DNA of 64,000 nucleotides, taken from NCBI GenBank assembly GCA_026391835.1, contig JAPLDF010000043.1, positions 57,869 through 121,868 on the forward strand, written 5' to 3'. Each line of letters opens with the position of its first letter. Positions within the stretch are counted from its first letter, which is position 1. Positions 47,880-56,888 of this stretch are shown one piece after another. The position numbers were made by a program, and so were the translations under genes. The DNA comes from Bacteroidota bacterium (GTDB lineage Bacteria; Bacteroidota; Bacteroidia; Bacteroidales; FEN-979). The notes beneath the pieces are model-generated. The model saw nothing but the letters and a program-made list of their open reading frames with translations. It was not told the origin of the DNA and did not search any database.

Positions 47880-48686
47880 CTATAAATTCCTTGACTGCTT
47901 CACATAAATGTATCCCTCGGCATACAATTGCGCTTCTCCGCCAATAATTACCCGGGGAGGGAGATACCGGCACTCCAGCGATCCGCCGCGTGCAGAGATT
48001 TGTTTTGCATGCAACGTGGTTTTTCCGAGTTTGCCCGACCAGTATGGTATGAGCGTGGTATGGGCCGATCCGGTCACCGGGTCTTCGTTTACACCGGATT
48101 GCGGCCCGAAGAACCGTGAAACAAAATCAACATCGTCGCCCGGCGCCGTAACAATAAGTCCCCGCGCCTCAATTTTCGCAATGGTGTCAAAGTCGGGCCG
48201 GATGCCACGGACCTCTGCTTCCGAACCAAACACCGCCATGTAGTCGGTTTTGCCCTTGTAAACTTCAAGCGGTACAAGCCCGAGGCCTTTTTCTATTGCC
48301 GGCAGGTGGTCGCACCGGGAAAAATCATCCGCCGGGAAATCCAGGAACAATTTCTTGCCCGATCTGGAAACCTTCAGCTCACCGCTCCTGCAGGAATTGA
48401 AGATGATTTCCCCGCCATGAAAATCACAATGGTTGAAGATCACGTATGCCGAAGCCAGTGTTGCATGCCCGCATAAATCTACTTCAACGGTTGGGGTAAA
48501 CCACCTGATATCAAAATGGTTGCCCGACCGGACCACAAAAGCCGTTTCAGCCAGGTTGTTTTCGGCCGCGACCGACTGCATGAGCGCGTCATCAGGCCAT
48601 TCGTCAGGAAGGCAGACTGCTGCCGGGTTCCCGCCAAACAAACAGCTGGTGAAGGCATCGACCTGGAAGAATTTTATCTTTTGCAT
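47880..48686 (-). CDS. PhzF family isomerase-like protein (268 aa)
   Basis: The two-domain PhzF fold is recognisable: FFQVDAFTSCLFGGNPAAVCL at the start, catalytic Glu47 in NNLAETAFV, VDLCGHATLASAY, and in the second half FFGPQSGVNEDPVTGSAHTTL. PhzF itself isomerises DHHA in phenazine synthesis; most homologues, including those in Bacteroidota, have unknown small-molecule substrates and there are no other phenazine genes here. The ATG at 48686 shares one base with the TGA of a 38-codon reading frame just upstream (TGATG). Confidence 0.93.
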   Translation of the reverse strand: MQKIKFFQVDAFTSCLFGGNPAAVCLPDEWPDDALMQSVAAENNLAETAFVVRSGNHFDIRWFTPTVEVDLCGHATLASAYVIFNHCDFHGGEIIFNSCRSGELKVSRSGKKLFLDFPADDFSRCDHLPAIEKGLGLVPLEVYKGKTDYMAVFGSEAEVRGIRPDFDTIAKIEARGLIVTAPGDDVDFVSRFFGPQSGVNEDPVTGSAHTTLIPYWSGKLGKTTLHAKQISARGGSLECRYLPPRVIIGGEAQLYAEGYIYVKQSRNL

Positions 48687-48802
48687 CATCGTTGAGTTTT
48701 TTCCCATTTAAAATACCGCATGTTTGCAGGCAGCAAAACCGCGACTAAAATTGCCACGACACCTATTTTTGGTCCGATGCCAAGAATCCTGAGTTTTTCC
48801 AT
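48686..48802 (-). CDS. Small 38-codon membrane ORF, possibly a truncated gene start
   Basis: Reads MEKLRILGIGPKIGVVAI ... MRYFKWEKTQR and ends TGA at 48688-48686, overlapping the PhzF ATG. It has an AAGGAG Shine-Dalgarno-like site (48815-48810), 7 nt before its ATG, and a good promoter at 48828-48859. One hydrophobic segment covers residues 13-26. The LGIGPKIxVV opening resembles the N-terminus of isoprenylcysteine-methyltransferase-type membrane proteins, so it may be the leftover start of a deleted gene or a leader peptide that couples PhzF translation. It is too short to prove coding by composition. Confidence 0.45.
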   Translation of the reverse strand: MEKLRILGIGPKIGVVAILVAVLLPANMRYFKWEKTQR

Positions 48803-48827
48803 AGCGGGGCTCCTTGAAAATACCCGT

Positions 48828-48859
48828 CAAAGATAATGCATGGAAATAACTCTTCCCAA
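48828..48859 (-). promoter_or_regulatory. Promoter of the 38-codon ORF-PhzF-DUF6544-TSUP operon
   Basis: Minus strand: TTG at 48859-48857, a 21-bp spacer, and TATCTTTG at 48835-48828, a perfect TAnnTTTG. The expected transcription start is about 48821, which leaves a short leader carrying AAGGAG before the ATG at 48802. Confidence 0.65.
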
Positions 48860-48996
48860 AAATAATCGATGCCGTTCACCGCCGGCCGGTCATCCTTAAG
48901 GTTATATTACATTCCAGGCAATTCCTTGCTATTGTGTTTTATATTGTGCCCTGATGTGCCTATTGTGGTTTTCATAACAAGGACAAGGAAAACATC

Positions 48997-49890
48997 CTAT
49001 TGACCTTCCACCGGGTCAGCCTGGTGTTTGTCCGGTTCGATGTGAACATGCACATAGGATCGCGGTACTGCATTGTTGATGTGTTTTTCGACCTGGTGCG
49101 ATATTGAATGCGCCTTTTCAAGGCTAAGTCCCGGCTGCACATGAATGGTTACCTCGATAAAATTCTCGGCGCCTGAAGTCCTTACTTTCAGGTCATGATA
49201 CCGCAATATGCCGGGAGCCTGGTTCATCACCGATTCAAGCCTGGCCACCAATGGTGCGGGGCTGCGGTCGAGCAACACATCCGCGGCACGTTTGCCGAGC
49301 CGCCATGAAACACCAAGTACGATGAAGGCAACTGCCAGCGCTGCAACCGAATCGGCAAAAAACCAGCCAAACTGGGCCATGATCAGGCCCAGCAACACCA
49401 CGGCCGAACTCCAGATATCTGTTGAAAAGTGCAGGGCATCGGCTTCCAGGGCCTGGCTGTTGTATTTTCGTGCCACCCGGTACAGCGCACGCGACCGGGC
49501 AAGATCAATCGCGATGGAGGTGAGTACAACGAAATAGCTGTAAATGGTTACCTCTATGTGCGTGTTCCCGCTTACAAGCCTGCTGACGGCTTCGTAAATA
49601 ATCCATGCGCAGGTAATCAGCAACAGGAAGGTCTCGATGAGCGCGGAGAAATTTTCGATTTTCCCATGGCCGTAATGATGGTTTTTATCGGGGGGCCTGT
49701 CCGAAATCCGAACCGAAAAATAGGTGATCACCGCCGCAACCAGGTCAAGTCCCGAGTGCAGTGCCTCTGAAAGGAGCCCGAGGCTTCCGGTGACCAGTCC
49801 AATGGCCAGTTTGATGCCGGTAAGGAAGAATGCGGCGATCACTGAAACACCGGCAACTCTCTTTTTTTCTATTTCCATCCTGTCTTTCAT
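48997..49890 (-). CDS. Cation diffusion facilitator (CDF) transporter (297 aa)
   Basis: Six membrane helices (about 12-205) and a cytoplasmic ferredoxin-like dimerisation domain (about 210-297; YHDLKVRTSGAENFIEVTIHV). The metal site residues are His45 and Asp49 (HSGLD, helix 2) and His154 and Asp158 (HFSTD, helix 5); the HxxxD/HxxxD pair is of the zinc-transporting type. A His-rich loop (KNHHYGHGK, about 69-77) follows helix 2. Expected function is proton-coupled export of Zn(II) or a similar divalent cation. The small DUF6660-like gene lies upstream on the same strand. Confidence 0.95.
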   Translation of the reverse strand: MKDRMEIEKKRVAGVSVIAAFFLTGIKLAIGLVTGSLGLLSEALHSGLDLVAAVITYFSVRISDRPPDKNHHYGHGKIENFSALIETFLLLITCAWIIYEAVSRLVSGNTHIEVTIYSYFVVLTSIAIDLARSRALYRVARKYNSQALEADALHFSTDIWSSAVVLLGLIMAQFGWFFADSVAALAVAFIVLGVSWRLGKRAADVLLDRSPAPLVARLESVMNQAPGILRYHDLKVRTSGAENFIEVTIHVQPGLSLEKAHSISHQVEKHINNAVPRSYVHVHIEPDKHQADPVEGQ

Positions 49891-50093
49891 AGCGAATCTT
49901 TATCTGGGTATTGTTGTAAAAGTGAACTGGTTGGATTTGTGATTTTTTGACGCAGCAGGAATAACAGATAACCGGCATATCGGAACGGGTTCCATCCTCA
50001 TCAGCTGAACAGCGGTGCCAGGGCAAAAATACCAGGCGTGATGAATGATAAAGAAAGACCGGGTGGCTTATTGCCAGGTTATGCAGGAACTGC

Positions 50094-50402
50094 TCAGGCC
50101 TTTGTTTCGGGAGGTTGCCACACCGTGTGGGGGGAAATACGGAAAATACTACAGTTGAAATCCTGGTAGTTTTGAAATGCATGTTCCGGTGGTACAGGCA
50201 CCAGGCTGGAGAATGTCTTTAACGCTATGTCTTCATGTGAATCGCATGATTTTACCGGCACGTCACCGTGTGAATGAGCCGCATCCGACTGGACCATAGC
50301 AGTCACTTCGCCGGGGAAATAGCCTGACAGGTGCCGGTCGAAGCCGGCAATACCCAATACCAGAAGCAGCAGCGTGATCTGACTGATCAATCTTGATTCC
50401 AT
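50094..50402 (-). CDS. Small secreted DUF6660-like protein (102 aa)
   Basis: Signal peptide or anchor at 1-18 (MESRLISQITLLLLVLG), a middle with scattered His and Cys (DAAHSHGDVPVKSCDSHED), and a C-terminus NCSIFRISPHTVWQPPE. The general plan (hydrophobic start, His/Cys acidic middle, WQPP end) resembles small proteins found beside heavy-metal efflux genes in Bacteroidota, known as DUF6660; the match is partial. Its neighbour is a CDF transporter, consistent with a metal role. The ATG at 50402 is preferred because it starts the hydrophobic segment. Confidence 0.5.
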   Translation of the reverse strand: MESRLISQITLLLLVLGIAGFDRHLSGYFPGEVTAMVQSDAAHSHGDVPVKSCDSHEDIALKTFSSLVPVPPEHAFQNYQDFNCSIFRISPHTVWQPPETKA

Positions 50403-50451
50403 GCCTGCAAAGCTACTATTTTTTTCCTGAGAATAGGAGAACCGGCGGAAC

Positions 50452-51597
50452 TCAGAACCCCCTTCCTCCGGTGAGGATCCCATATAAGCCTGGCCAGGTC
50501 TTTCGCAGCAGGAACCCTGTCCCGACCGCCATTGCCGCCACAGTGAGCGGTAACAAGATAAAACTCAGCAGCCTGTAGTGCGGCACCTGGTTAACAACTG
50601 CAAACAGGGCTTCAATGGCATAGGCTATCAGCGGGGCGTGCACTGCATAGATGATGAATGAAAATGCTGTAAGCCATACAAACCACTTCCGGTGCATGCA
50701 CCAGGCCACCAGCCCGTTGCAGCCATACCACGCAGCGATCAGCCCGCTTAAAATGACCAGCTTGTGTAAAAGTGACAGCACAGGGAAAATTGCTTCGCCC
50801 AAAACAGGCTGTCCAAGAAATGCAAGAACCGTTTTTATGGCTGCCAGCACGATAAAGATAATACCCCACAGCCAGGGGTTCAGCCATCGTGCCGGGAAAT
50901 CGATGTTGAAATTTGTTTTTTGCATCCAGATGCCCAGGGAGAAAAATAGCAAGCCCTCACCTTCAAAGAATATAAAACCCATGGTCCCCAGCCACATAAG
51001 TGCCGACAGCGTGAAGAATACCCATCTGGCGATGCGGTTGGTGACGCACCACCTGATGGCCGGGTAGGCGATGTTATAGATGAGCAGCACACGAATAAAC
51101 CACAACTGGTAAGGGACCGGGATGAGGATCCACCTTGCCAGCATCTCGTACCAATGGTAATCGTGCAGCAGCGCACGCTGATCGTCGATCCGTACAATGT
51201 TGGAACCGGATACAATGTCCCTGGTAAACGGGTAAAGTTCAAGGAAATATGTGAAGGCAAAACCCAGGGCGCTCCAGATAAGGTAGGGAAGAAGCAGGGT
51301 GCGCAACCGCTTTTTGGTTCGCTGGCCATATGGCCGGAAATCATGCATCGCATAGAGAAAACCCGAGATGATGAACAACATGGGAATGCGGAACCGGAAG
51401 ATCCCGTTTGCTAAAAAGTATTCGGTGAAGGTGGTAAGGTTGAGCGCCTCCCCGGGGATTGTCCATGGCTGCATATAGCGTTCGTGGAGATTGTAGCCAT
51501 GTACGAACACCAGCAGGAACATCGATAAAAATGTCCAGAATTTGATTTTACGGCTGTTGAAATCGGATACCGCCAGGTTTTTTTGTGTTATTTCCAT
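50452..51597 (-). CDS. Acyltransferase 3 family membrane protein (381 aa)
   Basis: Ten or so membrane helices with the family opening (FWTFLSMFLLVFVHGYN), RIPMLFIISGFLYA near the first quarter and RTKKRLRTLLLPYLIWSALGFA. The family transfers acyl groups from cytoplasmic donors to sugars or lipids facing the periplasm (O-antigen, peptidoglycan, exopolysaccharide). The histidine of the first helix region (VHGYNLH) is where the catalytic His is usual. No polysaccharide genes are adjacent, so the acceptor is unknown. Confidence 0.9.
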   Translation of the reverse strand: MEITQKNLAVSDFNSRKIKFWTFLSMFLLVFVHGYNLHERYMQPWTIPGEALNLTTFTEYFLANGIFRFRIPMLFIISGFLYAMHDFRPYGQRTKKRLRTLLLPYLIWSALGFAFTYFLELYPFTRDIVSGSNIVRIDDQRALLHDYHWYEMLARWILIPVPYQLWFIRVLLIYNIAYPAIRWCVTNRIARWVFFTLSALMWLGTMGFIFFEGEGLLFFSLGIWMQKTNFNIDFPARWLNPWLWGIIFIVLAAIKTVLAFLGQPVLGEAIFPVLSLLHKLVILSGLIAAWYGCNGLVAWCMHRKWFVWLTAFSFIIYAVHAPLIAYAIEALFAVVNQVPHYRLLSFILLPLTVAAMAVGTGFLLRKTWPGLYGILTGGRGF

Positions 51598-51649
51598 CCT
51601 ATGCTGATTGACTGGTTCGTTTTTGATATGCTTTCAGGGCTTCGGCCAC

Positions 51650-51859
51650 CTAAAAACCAAGTTTGACCCCTTTTTGCGAAAGAAGAATGACGCAGATGAT
51701 GTTTTTATATCCCGGGCCATAATTGTAGCTGATGAGCCTGGCCGAAGGATCCGCCTCCTCACCGGCAGCAGGTAACTGCCTCAACAGGTATTGACGGAGC
51801 TGCAGTGCCAGGGCGGCAATTCGTTCATCATACCCGGACAATACTGATTCATTAGTCAT
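51650..51859 (-). pseudogene. Truncated DUF1801-like gene (69 codons)
   Basis: Residues 12-69 (RIAALALQLRQYLLRQLPAAGEEADPS ... GYKNIICVILLSQKGVKLGF) follow the first half of the DUF1801 fold (helix pair, then beta strand ending KLGF), which in full proteins continues for another 40-50 residues (NRGADLPDPxxLLEGTGK). Here a TAG follows GF directly. The frame stays open past it (VAEALKAYQKRTSQSA, then TAG), so the tail looks shortened and shifted. Probably a decayed gene. The 132-aa gene upstream ends 13 bp before it. Confidence 0.45.
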
Positions 51860-51872
51860 TTTTACGGTTATT

Positions 51873-52271
51873 TTATTTTTCAGAATACGGAAATATCTCG
51901 CTGTTTACCGGGGTTTGCGGGTACCAGTGGTGCCAGGATATATCCTTTTTCGCCTGCTCCACCGCTGGGGCGTCAACACAGGAAGCCCTTCTCAGCAAAG
52001 TATCTTCAAAATTATCAAACTCTTTTGGAAAACCATACTTCTTTAGATGAACTTCGAGGAGTTTGTAAAAAATAAAACCTGTAAACACCTCCCTGTATTT
52101 TGTTGATGCCGGGTTAAAATAAAAGAGATCAAACTGATCCTCGCCAAAGGGGCTCCCGGAAAAATTAAACCCGGCATCCGGATTGCCTGCTGATAAAAAT
52201 GCGGCATCCCATTTTCCGTGCTGAACCGGCGCAAGGATGGGGCCAGACTGTTGGGAAACCGCACTGATCAT
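51873..52271 (-). CDS. Hypothetical protein (132 aa)
   Basis: I do not recognise this family. Sequence: no signal peptide or membrane segment; Phe- and Pro-rich N-half (GFNFSGSPFGEDQFDLFYFNPAS), a central helical segment (YREVFTGFIFYKLLEVHLKKYGFPKEFDNFEDTLLRR), and a C-terminal acidic tail. The patterning looks like a real globular domain and the start is bounded by an in-frame TAA 12-15 bp upstream. It may form a pair with the truncated DUF1801-like gene. It could also be the C-terminal part of a larger hydrolase whose front has been lost. Confidence 0.55.
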   Translation of the reverse strand: MISAVSQQSGPILAPVQHGKWDAAFLSAGNPDAGFNFSGSPFGEDQFDLFYFNPASTKYREVFTGFIFYKLLEVHLKKYGFPKEFDNFEDTLLRRASCVDAPAVEQAKKDISWHHWYPQTPVNSEIFPYSEK

Positions 52272-52643
52272 TACATTGTTCTTTTAAAAATCAACAGGAA
52301 AACAATGGAGAGCAGGATAACAATGACAACAACGGCTGCAGCGAAAGATGCTTTTTACCCGGGTTTATCACCCGAATGCCTGTAACTATTTTTGCAGGAG
52401 TGCGTCCTTTAAGCAATCCGTTACCTGCAACATAATAAACCAGGAATGTTTAAACGACACTTTATGATACAGGTTACTGCAGCCCCCTTCAGGGTCCTGC
52501 ATCAGATCAGATAATTTTATTCCTAGATTAAATTCTGGATGAAAATTGTTAACTTTACCCTTCAATTTGCCTGAAAAAAATACATATAACCAGGGAGTTG
52601 ACCTCTATCCTGGAAAAATGGGAAGATCAGCAACAATTAAACC
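52272..52643. other. Intergenic region, divergent genes
   Basis: 372 bp between the minus-strand hypothetical and plus-strand kinase. No convincing gene is seen. A hydrophobic stop-to-stop reading frame on the minus strand (about 52275-52360, ending ...FKRTM stop) lacks a start codon. TAACTTTA at 52550-52557 (7 of 8 to TAnnTTTG) is a possible kinase promoter, which would give a leader of roughly 80 nt. Confidence 0.5.
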
Positions 52644-55600
52644 ATGAATGCCACCATGACAAGGCTGCCGGTACTCATCACTTTTCTTGTTTTCATAAGC
52701 CTTTCCGCGCGGCCCCAGCAGTTCTTCTTTACCAACTACCCGATCGAAAAGGGGTTGTCGCAAAGTGTAGTAAACTGTGTGTTCCAGGATTCAAGGGGCT
52801 ACATCTGGGCCGGGACGCAGAACGGGCTGAACCGTTTCGACGGGTACCGTTTTGAGATCTTTACATTCAACCAGGCTGATTCAAATTCCCTTTCCAACAG
52901 CTGGATCTACTCGGTTGACGAAGACCGGCAGGGAAATCTCTGGATCGGGACGAAGGGGGGGCTGAACCAGTGGATCCGCAAGGAAAAACGGTTCAAACGC
53001 ATGAAATATTCGACCGGCTACATAAATGATGTGACTGACTATCCCTATGATGTGCGCGTTGCCCGAAACGGGACCATCCTCATCAACACCCCGCCGGTAC
53101 TCTCTGTTTATGATCCGAAAACCAGTACCTTCAGGCATTATACAAGCCGCCTTCCGTATGATGGCTCTGTCAAGGACAGCCGGGTGCCGGTACTGGAAGA
53201 CCGGGAGGGTATGGTCTGGATCGGTTCGACCAGGGGATTGGCCTGTTTTAACCCACGCCTCGCTTCTTTTACCTATTTCACCAGTGAGCCGGGCAATCCC
53301 AATTCAATCAGCGACAATACAGTTACTGCATTGTATGAAGACGGGAACGGCAGCATCTGGATCGGCACCACCTCGGGACTCAACTGCTACGACAAAAAAA
53401 AGCGGTCATTAAAAAGATTTTATCACGATCCCCGCGACATACAATCACTGAGCAACGATTTTATCCGGGCCATTACCGGCGATCCGGCCGGGTTCCTCTG
53501 GATCGGGACCGAAGGCGGCGGACTTAACCGGACATTCCCGGCAACGGATGGCAAATTTAATGTTGAAAATTTTACAAGCGAAAAACATGGTCTCGGGCAT
53601 AATATCATCCTTTCGCTCCTGGTCGATAAATCGCACAACCTGTGGATCGGAACCCTGCAGGGGCTCAGCAAGACCGATTTGAAACCGCGCAGGTTCCGCC
53701 TCTACCGGAGGAATGACACACCCTATTCGACAAACCTCCTTGGCAACGTGGTCGCCGCAATATACAAGGATGACCACGGAATGATCTGGGCCGGCAACTG
53801 GGGGCAGGGACTCAATGTGATCAACCGCCAAACCGGGCAGGTCGGCCATTTTTCATCCCAGCTCCAGGGCAAATGGCACATCCCGAACGATTTCGTCCAT
53901 GTGATCTTTGCAGATGTCTGGAACAACATCTGGATTGGCACCCGCGACGGCATCTGTGTTTATGACCGGCTCAGGGGCAGTTTCACTGGTTTCAGGGAGT
54001 TTTTCAGGAACAGCGACCTTCCCGACTTCAGCGGCATCAGGATCTATTCCATCATCCGGGGCCGCGACAACAGCTACTGGATTGGTACCCAAAATGGCTT
54101 GTACCATGTTAACCTGAACCAGGCGTCGACGGAACTTTTCAGGGTGGAAGTTGCCGGCGACCGGCATATAAGCGGGAACCTTGTCTACTCCCTGCTTGAG
54201 GACCGCGACGGCGTGATCTGGATCGCAACCCTGAACGGGCTTGACAGGTATGATCCGCATACCGCGAAAATGAGGCACTACCAGAAGAGTGATACCCCCA
54301 ATTCGCTGTGTGATAATTTCGTGATCAGCTTATGTGAAGACCACAGGGGAGATATCTGGATCGGGACCAGCTCTTATGTCAACAGGTTTACCAGGAAGGA
54401 TTCAAAGTTTACCTATTTTGCCCAGGAGAATGGCCTGCCGAACAACCGTGTTTTTGAGATTCTTGAAGATAACCGCAGGAATCTCTGGTTCGCAACCGGC
54501 GGAGGCCTTTGCAGGCTTGATACGTTAACCGGCCGGTTCAGGACATATTCTGTTGAGGACGGGCTGCAGAGCATGGAGTTCAACCTGCGGGCATCCTGTA
54601 ACAGTGCCGATGGCGAAGTTTTTTTCGGCGGGATGAACGGCTTCAACTCCTTTTACCCCGATTCGCTCAGTGACAACCCCTACATCCCTGAAATCGTATT
54701 CACCTCCTTTTACAAAACCACGCAAACTGAAAAAACATACCTTGATGTTGAGAACTCAGGCGAAGTAACCCTGAACTACAACGACCATACGTTTACCATT
54801 GAGTTTGCCGCGCTGGAATTCACCAATCCCGAGAAAAACAGCTATGCCTATATGCTCGAAGGGGTTTCCGACGACTGGATCGAAACCGGGAACCGGCGGT
54901 TTGTGCCCTTCTCAAATCTTCCTCCCGGGGAGTATGTCTTCAGGGTGAAAGGTTCAAACAACGACGGTGTCTGGAATGTTTCGGGCCCCAGCCTGAAGAT
55001 CATCATCCTGCCTCCCTGGTGGCGCAGCAGCTGGGCCCTCACCGCCTACGTGCTCCTTCTGGCCGGAATGATCATGGTTTATATCAGGTTACGCGAGCGG
55101 AAACTTGTGCGGGAACGGGATCTTCTTGAACAAAAAGTTCATTTGCGCACACTGCAAATTGAAGAACAAAACGCCCAGATCCTCCAGAAAAATGAAGAGT
55201 TAAACAACCTGAACAGGACGCTGTCGGCACTCAATGCCACAAGGGACAAGTTCTTCTCCATCATCGCCCACGACCTGCGCAATCCTTTCAATACCATTTT
55301 GGGATTGTCCGAAATGACCCTTGGAAACATTGGTGCGGCTGAACCTGGAAAGATCAGGAAATCGGTCACCGATATCCGTGATACGGCAAAACACACCTTT
55401 GACCTGCTCCAGAACCTGCTGATCTGGGCAAGGACCCAAACCGGTACCCTCGAATTCGAGCTTGTCTCCTTCGACCTGACCGAACGGATCTATGAGAACA
55501 TCGAACTTATAAAAAGCCAGGCTGAGAAAAAGGAGATCAGCGTTTGCTGCACCGAAACACTCCCGATCATGGTGACCGGTGACACCCGGATGATTGACAC

Positions 55601-55913
55601 TGTCTTGCGCAACCTTCTCACAAATGCCATCAAGTTCACCAGTCAACAGGGACAGGTGACCATTTCGGCAACCGAGAAAAACAGTCATGTTGAGGTGGTG
55701 GTCGGCGACAACGGCATCGGCATCTCGGAGGAGAACATTTCCAGGATCTTCCTGCTTGATAACAAATATACCCGGAAGGGTACGGAAAAGGAGAGGGGTT
55801 CTGGATTGGGACTTATCCTGTGCCGCGAATTTATTGAAAAGCACAACGGAACCATCCGGGTCGAAAGCGAACCTGGCCTGGGCAGCAGGTTTATCTTTAC
55901 CCTTATGAAATGA
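52644..55913 (+). CDS. Reg_prop sensor histidine kinase, HisKA type (1089 aa)
   Basis: Signal peptide (about 1-25), a pair of Reg_prop propellers (about 28-700; GLSQSVVNCVFQDSRGYIWAGT, many IWIGT repeats), a Y_Y_Y domain (about 720-785; YAYMLEGVSDDW), one membrane helix (about 793-812), a coiled coil (about 815-865), then HisKA with His876 in IIAHDLRNPFNTIL and HATPase (GDNGIGISEENISRIF, GSGLGLILC). In Bacteroidota such proteins usually end with receiver and AraC domains (hybrid two-component systems); here both are absent, and no response regulator gene is adjacent. It ends 42 bp before the activase stop of the convergent glycyl radical operon, the only nearby candidate target, but this is conjecture. 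Confidence 0.93.
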   Translation: MNATMTRLPVLITFLVFISLSARPQQFFFTNYPIEKGLSQSVVNCVFQDSRGYIWAGTQNGLNRFDGYRFEIFTFNQADSNSLSNSWIYSVDEDRQGNLWIGTKGGLNQWIRKEKRFKRMKYSTGYINDVTDYPYDVRVARNGTILINTPPVLSVYDPKTSTFRHYTSRLPYDGSVKDSRVPVLEDREGMVWIGSTRGLACFNPRLASFTYFTSEPGNPNSISDNTVTALYEDGNGSIWIGTTSGLNCYDKKKRSLKRFYHDPRDIQSLSNDFIRAITGDPAGFLWIGTEGGGLNRTFPATDGKFNVENFTSEKHGLGHNIILSLLVDKSHNLWIGTLQGLSKTDLKPRRFRLYRRNDTPYSTNLLGNVVAAIYKDDHGMIWAGNWGQGLNVINRQTGQVGHFSSQLQGKWHIPNDFVHVIFADVWNNIWIGTRDGICVYDRLRGSFTGFREFFRNSDLPDFSGIRIYSIIRGRDNSYWIGTQNGLYHVNLNQASTELFRVEVAGDRHISGNLVYSLLEDRDGVIWIATLNGLDRYDPHTAKMRHYQKSDTPNSLCDNFVISLCEDHRGDIWIGTSSYVNRFTRKDSKFTYFAQENGLPNNRVFEILEDNRRNLWFATGGGLCRLDTLTGRFRTYSVEDGLQSMEFNLRASCNSADGEVFFGGMNGFNSFYPDSLSDNPYIPEIVFTSFYKTTQTEKTYLDVENSGEVTLNYNDHTFTIEFAALEFTNPEKNSYAYMLEGVSDDWIETGNRRFVPFSNLPPGEYVFRVKGSNNDGVWNVSGPSLKIIILPPWWRSSWALTAYVLLLAGMIMVYIRLRERKLVRERDLLEQKVHLRTLQIEEQNAQILQKNEELNNLNRTLSALNATRDKFFSIIAHDLRNPFNTILGLSEMTLGNIGAAEPGKIRKSVTDIRDTAKHTFDLLQNLLIWARTQTGTLEFELVSFDLTERIYENIELIKSQAEKKEISVCCTETLPIMVTGDTRMIDTVLRNLLTNAIKFTSQQGQVTISATEKNSHVEVVVGDNGIGISEENISRIFLLDNKYTRKGTEKERGSGLGLILCREFIEKHNGTIRVESEPGLGSRFIFTLMK

Positions 55914-55955
55914 CCACGGTCAAAGTTATTTTCGCATAATCAACTGATGGTCCGG

Positions 55956-56888
55956 TCACCCGCCAACCCTGGCGGTGATTCCGTACTCCGCAAAAAATCC
56001 GGCAATCCGTTCGAGTGATTTCCTGCCTGGTTCCTCCAGCCGGACAAATGCTTCATTTTTTCCGAGTTTGGCATACTTGTGTTGTGCAATGGCATGGTAG
56101 GGGATCAGGTGAACCTCTTTTGGTTCGCCTGCAAGGCTGGCAATAAATTCAGCAGTTTGCCGGATGTTTTCAGGCGCGTCGTTCACCTCTGCGATCAATG
56201 GAATGCGGATGATGACCGGTGAGCCGGCTTCGCAAAGCATCCTGAGGTTCCTGAGAACCAGGTCGTTTGTCACGCCAGTCCATTTTTCATGCAGGATGGG
56301 ATCCATCATCTTGAGGTCATACAGGAATAGATCCGTTCGCCGGGCAACCTCCATCAGGGTTGCTGAATTGATATGCCCTGCCGTATCGACCGCCCTGTGG
56401 ATGCCCCTTTCGCCGCATGCATCGAGCAATTCGATCAGCATCTTTGAATGAACCAGCGGTTCGCCACCGGAGAAAGTCACCCCTCCTCCCGACTGGTCAA
56501 AAAATGGCCGCTCCTTTTCAATGATTTCAATTATTTCGGATACCGGCATTGACTTTCCCGACATTTCAATGGCTTTGGTGGGGCAAACGTCGGCACACCT
56601 GGCGCACAGGGTGCAAAGATCCCGGTCGGTTCTGATCCCTTCGGCATGCATTGAAATCGCCATTACCGGGCAGGCCGCGACACAGGTTCCGCATTTGATG
56701 CATTTTGCAGGGGAATACATCTTCTCGACCCCGGCCGAAATACCCTCCGGGTTATGGCACCAGGCACAATGCAGGTTGCAGCCTTTGAAAAAGACCACCA
56801 CCCTGATGCCGGGCCCGTCGTTTATGGCGTAACGTTTGATATCGAACACCAGACCGTGGCCGGGTGAATTTACATCAGAAGGCGTCAT
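55956..56888 (-). CDS. Glycyl radical enzyme activase (radical SAM)
   Basis: About 310 residues. The SAM-cluster motif CxxxCxxC is CNLHCAWC (Cys37, Cys41, Cys44), inside VFFKGCNLHCAWCHNPEG. Two ferredoxin-type 4Fe-4S sites follow (CIKCGTCVAACP and CTLCARCADVCP), as in activases of glycyl radical dehydratases rather than PFL itself, then GGVTFSGGEPL and the DIK-like YDLKMMD barrel strand. It installs the glycyl radical on its partner enzyme. The ATG at 56888 overlaps the 3' end of the enzyme gene by 14 bp; a longer start at 56927 is less likely. Confidence 0.95.
   Translation of the reverse strand: MTPSDVNSPGHGLVFDIKRYAINDGPGIRVVVFFKGCNLHCAWCHNPEGISAGVEKMYSPAKCIKCGTCVAACPVMAISMHAEGIRTDRDLCTLCARCADVCPTKAIEMSGKSMPVSEIIEIIEKERPFFDQSGGGVTFSGGEPLVHSKMLIELLDACGERGIHRAVDTAGHINSATLMEVARRTDLFLYDLKMMDPILHEKWTGVTNDLVLRNLRMLCEAGSPVIIRIPLIAEVNDAPENIRQTAEFIASLAGEPKEVHLIPYHAIAQHKYAKLGKNEAFVRLEEPGRKSLERIAGFFAEYGITARVGG

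Noticed and set aside
47880..48686. Phenazine biosynthesis cluster
   Set aside because: Only a PhzF-like protein is present; none of phzA-E, phzG or related genes is in the window.
52272..52360. Hydrophobic minus-strand reading ending FKRTM
   Set aside because: No start codon; about 27 codons between stops; probably chance or remnant.
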